Origin: Neisseria wadsworthii 9715
Lineage (GTDB): Bacteria > Pseudomonadota > Gammaproteobacteria > Burkholderiales > Neisseriaceae
Assembly: GCF_000227765.1 (NCBI RefSeq)
Contig: NZ_JH165159.1
Span: 25,300-89,299 of the forward strand
Reading direction: 5' to 3'
DNA: 64,000 nucleotides
Made by a program: the position numbers and the translations under genes. Numbering within the stretch: position 1 is the first letter of the stretch; every line of letters begins with the position of its first letter. The notes beneath the pieces are model-generated. The model searched no databases. It was not told where the DNA came from and worked only from the letters and a program-made list of their open reading frames with translations. Positions 58,275 through 64,000 of this stretch are shown here, piece after piece.

Positions 58275-58751
58275 ATGAGTAATATCGAAACAGAGCGCCG
58301 CTTTTTGATTAGAAACGATCATTGGAAAGCCACAGCCTCCGAACCCAAACTGATGAGCCAAGGCTATTTAAGCGTTGAAAAAGAACGCACAATCCGCGTA
58401 CGCATTATCGGAAATCAAGCATGGCTAACGCTGAAAGGTTATATTTCCGATATTACCCGCAGCGAATTTGAATATGAAATTCCACTGGCCGACGCCCAAA
58501 CAATGATGGATACAATGTGTCCGTTCAAACTGGAAAAGAGCCGCCACGAAGTAGTGTATGAAGGCTTTACTTTTGAGATAGACGAATATTTCGGAGAAAA
58601 TGCCCCGCTGATTGTGGCCGAATTAGAGCTGCCTTCGGAAGACACCCCTTTTCCCAAACCCGATTGGCTCGGCGAAGAAATCACATCCGACGGAAAATAC
58701 ACAAACGCTTATCTGAGCAAACATCCTTACTCAGAATGGTATAGCAAATAA
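58275..58751 (+). CDS. CYTH domain protein
   Basis: The 158-residue soluble protein with CYTH fold (triphosphate tunnel metalloenzyme) begins IETERRFLI, the ExExR/K signature. It has alternating charged strands (RTIRVRIIGNQAWLTLKG, EFEYEIPL, YEGFTFEIDEYFGE, VAELELP) that line the tunnel. Bacterial single-domain members hydrolyse triphosphates. AAGGA lies 7 bases upstream. The final residues YSK and stop TAA are encoded by the left end of MITE-like copy E. It starts 24 bases after the hemJ-like gene. Confidence 0.88.
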   Translation: MSNIETERRFLIRNDHWKATASEPKLMSQGYLSVEKERTIRVRIIGNQAWLTLKGYISDITRSEFEYEIPLADAQTMMDTMCPFKLEKSRHEVVYEGFTFEIDEYFGENAPLIVAELELPSEDTPFPKPDWLGEEITSDGKYTNAYLSKHPYSEWYSK

Positions 58752-58879
58752 ACTTAAGAAAAAGTACACACGTCATACTCGGGTTTGACGCAAGCATCTC
58801 CCGACATGACTGAAACTCAACATACTCGGGGCAAGCCTGAGTATGACGGCGCTGTTACTATGAAAGTGGTTGAACTATA
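58740..58879. repeat. MITE-like palindromic element, copy E
   Basis: A 140-base copy: TATAGCAAATAAACTTAAG on the left, GTCATACTCGGGTTTGACGC, a spacer, GGCAAGCCTGAGTATGAC, then AAGTGGTTGAACTATA on the right. It is in the opposite orientation to copies A and D. Its left end overlaps the 3' end of the CYTH gene. Confidence 0.8.
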
Positions 58880-58989
58880 GCAAAAACTGCTAAGCCAAGA
58901 TAATCCTTCACAAAAAAGCTGACAAATTGGGCCGCAAATCTGCATACAATATAAAAACAGGCTGCGCCCTATTTCCACTAAGCCGGTTT

Positions 58990-59883
58990 TCAGACAGGCA
59001 TTTCAACCTTCCCACTCAAAAAATCAATAAAACTCCTCACCTTAGCACTTAAAAACGCGCGGTCAACATAAGCGGCGTAGAGTTTCGAGGTAACGAAACG
59101 GTATTCCGGCAGCAGGCTCACGACTTTGCCGGTGGTTAAGTCCTCGTCCACACACCATTCGGGCTGAAAGCCGATGCCGCAGCCCGCCCGGATCAGGCTG
59201 CCGACCATGAGCGTGCTGTCGCTGTGTATGGTAGAAGTTAATTCGAGCAGGCTGCGTTCACCGCTGGATTTATGTTGGATTTCGATGCGGCTCATGTCGG
59301 TGTAGGAAGGCAACACGGCAGTGTGTTGTGCCGCTTCTTCAGGGGTTTGCGGAACGCCGTTTCGCCGCAGGTAATCCGGCGAGGCAAGCAGAAGAAATTC
59401 GATATCGGCTAATGGCTTGACAATCAGCGAGGGGTGGGGAACTCTAGAAACGCGCAAGGCAAGGTCGAAGCCTTCGGCGATGAGGTCGGTGCGGCGGTTG
59501 GTGAGCACCAAATCAAGCGACACTTCGGGATAAAGCTGTTTGTATTCACTGATCCAGCGGCTGATGCGCGGGTTGGCAAACCATTGCGGCATGGTGATGC
59601 GCAAAATGCCTTGTGGTTTTTCGGTAACGCCGGCGGCTTTTTGGGCAGCGGTTTCGAGGGTTTCGAGGGCGTGGCAGCATTGGCGGTAGTAAGCTTCTCC
59701 GGTTTCGGTTAGGTGCAAGTTGCGGCTGTTGCGGTGCAGCAGTTTGGCTTGGAGGGTATTTTCCAAATGGCTGACATGTTTGCTGGCCATGGCGTTGGAA
59801 ATGCCGAGATGCTCGGCGGCACGGGTAAAGCTGCCTTTCTCAACCACTTGGCGGAAAACTTTTAGGCTGAACAGGGTATCCAT
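58990..59883 (-). CDS. LysR family transcriptional regulator
   Basis: The 297-residue protein has an N-terminal winged helix-turn-helix (FTRAAEHLGISNAMASKHVSHLENTLQAKLLHRNSRNLHLTETG) and a C-terminal effector-binding domain from about residue 92. It resembles the CrgA/DsdC-like group that often controls a divergent gene. It is divergent from doxX and nitroreductase genes 100 bases away and probably controls them, though the effector is unknown. The last three residues MPV and the TGA are formed by an uptake sequence (ATGCCTGTCTGAA). Confidence 0.93.
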   Translation of the reverse strand: MDTLFSLKVFRQVVEKGSFTRAAEHLGISNAMASKHVSHLENTLQAKLLHRNSRNLHLTETGEAYYRQCCHALETLETAAQKAAGVTEKPQGILRITMPQWFANPRISRWISEYKQLYPEVSLDLVLTNRRTDLIAEGFDLALRVSRVPHPSLIVKPLADIEFLLLASPDYLRRNGVPQTPEEAAQHTAVLPSYTDMSRIEIQHKSSGERSLLELTSTIHSDSTLMVGSLIRAGCGIGFQPEWCVDEDLTTGKVVSLLPEYRFVTSKLYAAYVDRAFLSAKVRSFIDFLSGKVEMPV

Positions 59884-59984
59884 GATTTCTTAATAGGAAA
59901 CGGTTATTCAATAAAATAAGTATATATCTACAAACAAGAAACTTCTATACTGCACACCGTAAATCAATAACCCGAGTAATTAAA

Positions 59985-60395
59985 ATGACCGCTTCACACA
60001 ACAACTTTGCCCGTTTCCAACCCATTTTGCTGTCGGTGCTGCGCATCACTTCGGCCTATATGTTTATGCTGCACGGCACGGCGAAACTGTTTGCGCTGCC
60101 GCATATCGAGCGTTTTGACGGCTTGCAATTGATGTCGCTATTAGGCTTGGCCGGCGTGCTTGAAGTGTTCGGCGGCGCGTTACTGCTGCTGGGTTTGTTT
60201 ACCCGCACTGTGGCGTTTGTATTGTCCGGCATGATGGCGGTGGCTTATTTTATGTTCCACGCTGCCAAAACGCCTTTATTCCCGCTGATGAACAATGGTG
60301 AAGCGGCGGCTCTATTCTGCTTTATTTTCCTGTATCTCTCAGCGGCAGGAGGCGGCGCTTGGGCGCTGGATAATCAATTGAACAAAAAAGCATAA
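59985..60395 (+). CDS. DoxX family membrane protein
   Basis: The 136-residue protein has four membrane segments, with the first-helix pattern RITSAYMFMLHGTAKLF and the third-block GVLEVFGGALLLLGLFTR typical of DoxX/YphA-type proteins. These are often paired with oxidoreductases. It is followed by a nitroreductase gene 54 bases on. The interval holds an uptake sequence next to the stop codon. Confidence 0.88.
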   Translation: MTASHNNFARFQPILLSVLRITSAYMFMLHGTAKLFALPHIERFDGLQLMSLLGLAGVLEVFGGALLLLGLFTRTVAFVLSGMMAVAYFMFHAAKTPLFPLMNNGEAAALFCFIFLYLSAAGGGAWALDNQLNKKA

Positions 60396-60449
60396 TGCCT
60401 GTCTGAACCATCAATCTTCCCTATATTTATCTCTATAAAGGAAAATACC

Positions 60450-61055
60450 ATGACTTACCAAACACTCCAAAAAGCCGCGGCAACCCGCCGTTCCGTTTAT
60501 GCTTTAAACAAAAACCTGCCTGTGCCTGTCATAGAGGTAATGGACATCATCCAACACGCCGTGCTGCACACGCCTTCTGCCTTCAACTCGCAATCTACCC
60601 GCGTGGTGGTGCTGTTCGGCGCAGATCATGAAAAGCTGTGGCAGCTTACCGAAGAAGCTTTGCGCGCCATCGTGCCCGCCGACAAATTCGAGCCGACCAA
60701 GCAAAAGCTGGATGGTTTTAAAGCCGCAGCCGGTTCGGTGCTGTTTTTCGAAGACCAAAACGTGGTGAAAGGCTTGCAGGAACGCTTCCCCAGCTATGCC
60801 GACAATTTCCCCGTTTGGTCGGAGCACACCGACGCCATGCACCAATATGCCGTGTGGACCACGCTGGCCGCAGCCGGTATCGGCGCCAACCTGCAACACT
60901 ACAACCCGCTGATTGACCACGCCGTTGCCCAAGAATGGTCGATTCCCGCCAACTGGACATTACGCGCGCAAATGGTATTCGGCGGCATTGAAGCACCCGC
61001 CGGTGGAAAAACGTTTGAACCGCTGGAAGACCGCCTGAAAGTATTCGGCCTGTAA
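60450..61055 (+). CDS. Nitroreductase family protein
   Basis: The 201-residue flavoprotein is of the HBN1/Frm2-like (fatty-acid repression) group: FMN-binding start AAATRRSVYALNK, HTPSAFNSQSTRVVVL, and GIGANLQHYNPLID. It reduces nitro compounds or quinones with NAD(P)H in vitro in relatives. AAGGAAAA lies 7 bases before the ATG. Together with doxX it forms a probable operon under the divergent LysR regulator. Confidence 0.92.
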   Translation: MTYQTLQKAAATRRSVYALNKNLPVPVIEVMDIIQHAVLHTPSAFNSQSTRVVVLFGADHEKLWQLTEEALRAIVPADKFEPTKQKLDGFKAAAGSVLFFEDQNVVKGLQERFPSYADNFPVWSEHTDAMHQYAVWTTLAAAGIGANLQHYNPLIDHAVAQEWSIPANWTLRAQMVFGGIEAPAGGKTFEPLEDRLKVFGL

Positions 61056-61070
61056 GCTGTTCAATTGATT

Positions 61071-61138
61071 ATGCCTGTCTGAAAACGAACAACGCGCGGT
61101 TCTGTAAAGCTGGAACCCAATCCGTTTCAGACAGGCAT
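61071..61138. terminator. Uptake-sequence inverted pair
   Basis: ATGCCTGTCTGAAAACG faces its complement (61126-61138) across about 42 bases, 15 bases after the nitroreductase stop. Confidence 0.6.
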
Positions 61139-61233
61139 TGTTATTGAACAAGTGGTTTAACGATAGCCAAGCCGATTAGCTTGTGATTTCAAAATAAACC
61201 AAGACTGTTTCAAAACATTTTTCATACGGCCTT

Positions 61234-62019
61234 ATGAACAAAACACCCGCCTTATTTCTCGGCCATGGCAGCCCGATGAACGCCATTGAAGCGGATAATC
61301 CGTTTAACCGAGGCTTCCGGCAAGTGGCTGTGCAGTTTCCCAAGCCCCGCGCCATATTGATGATTTCCGCACATTGGTACAGCGATGCCCTGCAAGTATC
61401 CGGCAGCAACACACCGGGCATGATATATGATTTTTACGGCTTTCCCGAAGAGCTGAACCAAGTGCAATACCCGGCTCCCGGCAGCCCCGAACTGGCCGCT
61501 GAAGTGCAGCGTTTGCTCGACCCCGAGCCGGTATCTGTAGATAACAGACGGGGATTTGATCACGGCACTTGGAGCGTACTCAAGCATCTTTATCCCGATG
61601 CCGATATTCCCGTGGTGCAACTGAGTCTGAACCGCCACCGACCCGCCGAATGGCATTTTACATTGGCGCAAAAGCTCAAGCCTTTGCGCGAGCAAGGCGT
61701 GTTGATTGTCGGCAGCGGCAATATCGTTCATAACCTGCGCACCATCAGTTTTGCACATATCCGCCAGCCGGGCGCGGCTTACGAATGGGCGGAAACTTTC
61801 CGCCGCAACATCAACCAAGCCATTTTGCATCATGACACGGAAACCCTGATTCACTACCCGCGCTTAGGCGAAGCTGCTGCACTATCCGCGCCCACACCCG
61901 AACATTATCTGCCGCTGCTCTACATTATGGCGTTGCGTGACGATAATGACGAAGTGCAGTTATTCAATGATGAAATCGTCGGCGGTTCGTTGAGCATGAC
62001 TTCGGTGTTGATGCAATAA
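61234..62019 (+). CDS. ygiD: 4,5-DOPA-extradiol-type dioxygenase (YgiD family)
   Basis: The 261-residue protein of the LigB/class III extradiol dioxygenase superfamily has the metal-binding pieces FLGHGSPMNAIE, ISAHWYS and FDHGTWSVL, with a C-terminal SMTSVLMQ-type end. E. coli YgiD binds zinc and cleaves DOPA weakly; the natural substrate is unknown. The start MNKTPALFLGHGSP is the family N-terminus. It is transcribed with the cupin gene 92 bases downstream, although an AGGCCGTCTGAA pair lies between them. Confidence 0.92.
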   Translation: MNKTPALFLGHGSPMNAIEADNPFNRGFRQVAVQFPKPRAILMISAHWYSDALQVSGSNTPGMIYDFYGFPEELNQVQYPAPGSPELAAEVQRLLDPEPVSVDNRRGFDHGTWSVLKHLYPDADIPVVQLSLNRHRPAEWHFTLAQKLKPLREQGVLIVGSGNIVHNLRTISFAHIRQPGAAYEWAETFRRNINQAILHHDTETLIHYPRLGEAAALSAPTPEHYLPLLYIMALRDDNDEVQLFNDEIVGGSLSMTSVLMQ

Positions 62020-62055
62020 ACGGTTTTAGTTGATGATTTTAATCAATGACTTATA

Positions 62056-62091
62056 TTTTCAGACGGCCTAAAAGCTTAGGCCGTCTGAAAA
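62056..62091. repeat. Inverted pair of AGGCCGTCTGAA uptake sequences
   Basis: TTTTTCAGACGGCCT faces AGGCCGTCTGAAAAA across an AAAGCTT core, forming a near-perfect palindrome between the dioxygenase and cupin genes. This is the AG-DUS dialect, not the TGCCTGTCTGAA used elsewhere, and is found otherwise only within gcvP. Confidence 0.85.
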
Positions 62092-62111
62092 AGTCCGTAG
62101 GAGGCCGCGTT

Positions 62112-62456
62112 GTGAATATCCCCGATATTATCCGTTTCGCCGACTATCTGACCGACCGCCCCGCCGAATCCGTCCGCACGGTTTTGCATGAAGGGCGGCA
62201 GATGAATATGGTTCTGTGGCAAATTCCTCCCGGCGGCAAACTGCCTGCACACCGCCATCCGCAAGGGCAGGATATTTGGGTGGTTTTGCAGGGGCATGCC
62301 GAATTGCTGGATGATGCAAACAGCCGCCGGATAATCAGTGCGGGCGAAAGCATCGTGATTGATTCGGGCCTGATACACGGCGTGCAGAATACGGGAACGC
62401 AAGATTGCGTGCTGGTTTCCGTGGTTTATGCCGGTGCGGGGTTCGAGGCGGTTTGA
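62112..62456 (+). CDS. Small cupin protein
   Basis: The 114-residue cupin has the metal-ligand block PAHRHPQGQDIWVVLQGHAEL (His, His and, in place of the usual Glu, Gln/Asp) and a second block GLIHGVQNTG. The start is a GTG at 62112, seven bases after a perfect AGGAGG. An earlier in-frame ATG at 62046 would be translated from within the uptake-sequence palindrome and has no ribosome binding site. Function unknown. Confidence 0.82.
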   Translation: MNIPDIIRFADYLTDRPAESVRTVLHEGRQMNMVLWQIPPGGKLPAHRHPQGQDIWVVLQGHAELLDDANSRRIISAGESIVIDSGLIHGVQNTGTQDCVLVSVVYAGAGFEAV

Positions 62457-62458
62457 AT

Positions 62459-62493
62459 ACATGCCTGTCTGAAAAACTTTCAGACAGGCATGT
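62459..62493. terminator. Uptake-sequence inverted pair after the cupin gene
   Basis: ACATGCCTGTCTGAAA faces its complement with a short loop directly after the cupin stop. Confidence 0.75.
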
Positions 62494-62519
62494 TTATTTG
62501 CTATAGCTTAATCGATGCT

Positions 62520-62747
62520 TTAAAACATTTTCACTAATGACAACCCGACTTCATTTTGCCGGTATTGATACATCCATTTGACATTGCTGTTTACCCGACA
62601 GTGTTTGAATGTAAAAGTCGGTTTCATGCCGGCAATGGGCAATGCTCCATTGGATTGAGAAAGATAGGCATAAATAAATGCCTTTCCCTGAAAATAAGTG
62701 TAATTTTGATAAAAAGTGACCAATTTATTCAATCCAATTATTTTCAT
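62520..62747 (-). CDS. Possible small protein or gene fragment, 75 residues
   Basis: Not recognised. The frame reads KIIGLNKLVTFYQNYTYF then a varied, non-repetitive sequence ending NEVGLSLVKMF. Residue use looks protein-like, with two aromatic-rich stretches. There is no convincing ribosome binding site before the ATG at 62747, and it may be the 3' remnant of a lost gene. Confidence 0.25.
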   Translation of the reverse strand: MKIIGLNKLVTFYQNYTYFQGKAFIYAYLSQSNGALPIAGMKPTFTFKHCRVNSNVKWMYQYRQNEVGLSLVKMF

Positions 62748-62854
62748 GAAAAAAATTCAGTATATAAACACCAAGTGAATCTGATATGCTTTTGGAATTC
62801 AAAAGATGACCGTTAGTCGGTAGCACACAATACAAACTTTCAAGAGGAAAAACC

Positions 62855-63582
62855 ATGTTTAGTTTTAATATGACTTTTCAAAAAAAAATAGAGTACCATC
62901 GGTAGTGATGTGTGGTTTCGTTCTAATAGCATTTATGAAGTCTACTCATGCTGCTCCAAGTAATACTACTCTAAGTAATAATAGTCTTTTAGATACATTG
63001 GTCAAGCAGGGAGCTACTTATAGTGGTATTCGCACGGCAACAATTTTGCAGGCTAGTCCTGTGTCTAGCAAAATAAAACCAAAAGTACCGGCTAAATTGG
63101 CATTTACCCGGTCAGGTGCTGAATTTAAATTATCTGAACATGGTCCTCGGGATAATCAACTTGTGATTTCAGTGTTGGGAAAACTTCAAACCAATGGAGG
63201 ATGGCGGGGTCAAGATGAAGAAGTCAGACTCACAATAGATCCGAACGGAAATGTGAATGGCAGCGCTTATGACGGCCCTCTAGTCTATCAAATTAGTGGC
63301 CGTGTTTCGGAAAAACGCGCAGTATTGCGAGTGCAGCAAGAAGCTGTAGAAGGATCTCCCGAGCGTCTGGCAGGGCTGCGTCATGTTTATAATTATTCTT
63401 TAGATCGCCAAGGTGGCGGAGTAGTCAATACGCAGCACGGACAAAAACAAAAGGCCGCTGTGCAGCAAGCTAAAACGGCTAATAAGGGTAAGTGTAAAAA
63501 AGTGCGTTGGAAACTCAAGCCCTCAATGAATTATTCAAGTGGCACAATTGATACCGTTCGTGTTCCGGTGTGTGTAAAGTAA
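62855..63582 (+). pseudogene. Secreted protein, out of frame at an A9 tract (probable phase-variable gene)
   Basis: AGAGG lies about 7 bases before the ATG at 62855. The frame reads MFSFNMTFQKK and then hits TAG after a run of nine A (62880-62888). If the run had ten A, translation would continue KKNRVPSVVMCGFVLIAFMKSTHA|APS, a good signal peptide, into the open frame that ends at 63582, giving about 242 residues. The mature part is basic, with no known domain that I recognise: a beta-rich middle (QLVISVLGKLQTNGGWRGQDEE), a Lys/Gln-rich linker, and a C-terminal pair of cysteines (NKGKCKKVRWK, RVPVCVK). The frame from GTG 62905 has no ribosome binding site. Confidence 0.7.
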
Positions 63583-63608
63583 CCGCTTCCGACTTTCGTC
63601 AAATTGAT

Positions 63609-63670
63609 AAAATGCCTGTCTGAAAAACCTTTAGCTTGGCCTCACACAGCTGTTTTCAGACAGGCATTTT
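63609..63670. terminator. Uptake-sequence inverted pair
   Basis: AAAATGCCTGTCTGAAAA faces its complement across about 30 bases, 27 bases beyond the stop of the phase-variable gene. Confidence 0.65.
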
Positions 63671-63707
63671 CCATTTGGACAATATTAAAGATAGAAAAGC
63701 ATAAACA

Positions 63708-64000
63708 ATGAGCGATTTAACCTTAATTTCCCGCAATAAAATGTTCAACGGCCATCACGAGCGTTATCGCCATTTTTCCGAGAGCACGCAATGTGAGATG
63801 ACTTTCGCCATCTATTTGCCTCCGCAGGCGTTGCAAGGTTATCGAGTGCCCGTTTTATATTGGCTCTCCGGCCTGACTTGCACGGATGAAAACTTTGCCG
63901 TCAAAGCCGGCGCGCAGCGTTTTGCGGCGCAATGGGGCATCGCGCTGGTGATACCGGACACGTCGCCGCGCGGCACTCAGGCGGCCGATGATGAAAGCTA
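63708..64000 (+). CDS. fghA: S-formylglutathione hydrolase (partial, runs off window)
   Basis: The first 97 codons of a serine esterase of glutathione-dependent formaldehyde detoxification. The N-terminus LISRNKMFNGHHERYRHFSESTQCEMTFAIYLPP, the oxyanion segment LYWLSGLTCTDENF and VIPDTSPRG are characteristic. The catalytic GHSMGG serine lies beyond the edge. The ATG at 63708 has a weak A/G-rich leader (AAAGATAGAAAAGC). Confidence 0.92.
   Translation, partial: MSDLTLISRNKMFNGHHERYRHFSESTQCEMTFAIYLPPQALQGYRVPVLYWLSGLTCTDENFAVKAGAQRFAAQWGIALVIPDTSPRGTQAADDES

Larger units (their letters stand above)
62457..62854. other. AT-rich intergenic region before the phase-variable gene
   Basis: This 398-base gap holds a facing uptake pair (62459-62493), which ends the cupin gene. 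The rest is AT-rich. A 75-codon minus-strand frame (62520-62747) was considered and is listed separately with low confidence. Confidence 0.5.

Overview
The window comes from a Neisseria chromosome. The 12-base DNA uptake sequence TGCCTGTCTGAA and its complement occur roughly once per kilobase, often as tail-to-tail pairs that form hairpins after genes. This is the uptake dialect described for the Neisseria wadsworthii lineage, so a close relative of that species is the best guess. Core gene order (cytochrome c4-resB-ccsB, dapB-bamE with divergent fur, tamA-tamB) agrees with Neisseriaceae. No rRNA, tRNA, prophage, complete insertion sequence or CRISPR array was found.

Layout. 1-2565 is most of an FrpC-like RTX protein running off the left edge. 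2831-8755 (all minus) holds gcvP, an AT-rich three-helix membrane gene, lpxH and an MFS transporter. 9077-16957 carries ilvE, a TerC-CBS membrane protein, the System II cytochrome c assembly pair with cytochrome c4, and the GTPase YihA/EngB. 17007-28745 carries an AEC transporter, selO, tldD, a probable Fur-regulated small RNA (about 21323-21498), a secreted metallo-beta-lactamase-fold protein, an LprI-like lipoprotein, gltS, glnA, aroE and mtgA. 28922-35258 holds two unrecognised genes, then dapB, bamE, fur, aat, a lipoprotein and dapD. 35441-41193 is the tamA-tamB outer-membrane assembly pair. 41447-46909 holds a DUF302 lipoprotein, a rhodanese gene with an amber stop, sstT, and an L-lactate dehydrogenase followed by a frameshifted lactate permease. 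47123-62456 is housekeeping (pgk, hemL, lysS, hemJ-like and others) interspersed with repeats. The right end has a secreted protein gene switched out of frame at an A9 tract, and the start of an S-formylglutathione hydrolase.

Repeats. Apart from uptake sequences there are two families. The first is a 90-140 bp palindromic, MITE-like element with TATAG...CTATA ends and a TACTCGGGCTTGACCCGAGTA-type core (about 10159, 35269, 49329, 57243, 58740). The second is a GC-rich repeat of about 190-235 bp present twice (47965 and 49473). gcvP and the dioxygenase/cupin junction carry uptake sequences of another dialect (AGGCCGTCTGAA), which points to DNA received from other Neisseria.

The strongest candidates for something new are the Fur-box small RNA, the A9 phase-variable secreted protein, the MITE family (one copy of which supplies a stop codon), and the ldh-lctP locus with FNR-like and palindromic operators. 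Function calls rest on motifs read by eye; no database search was possible.
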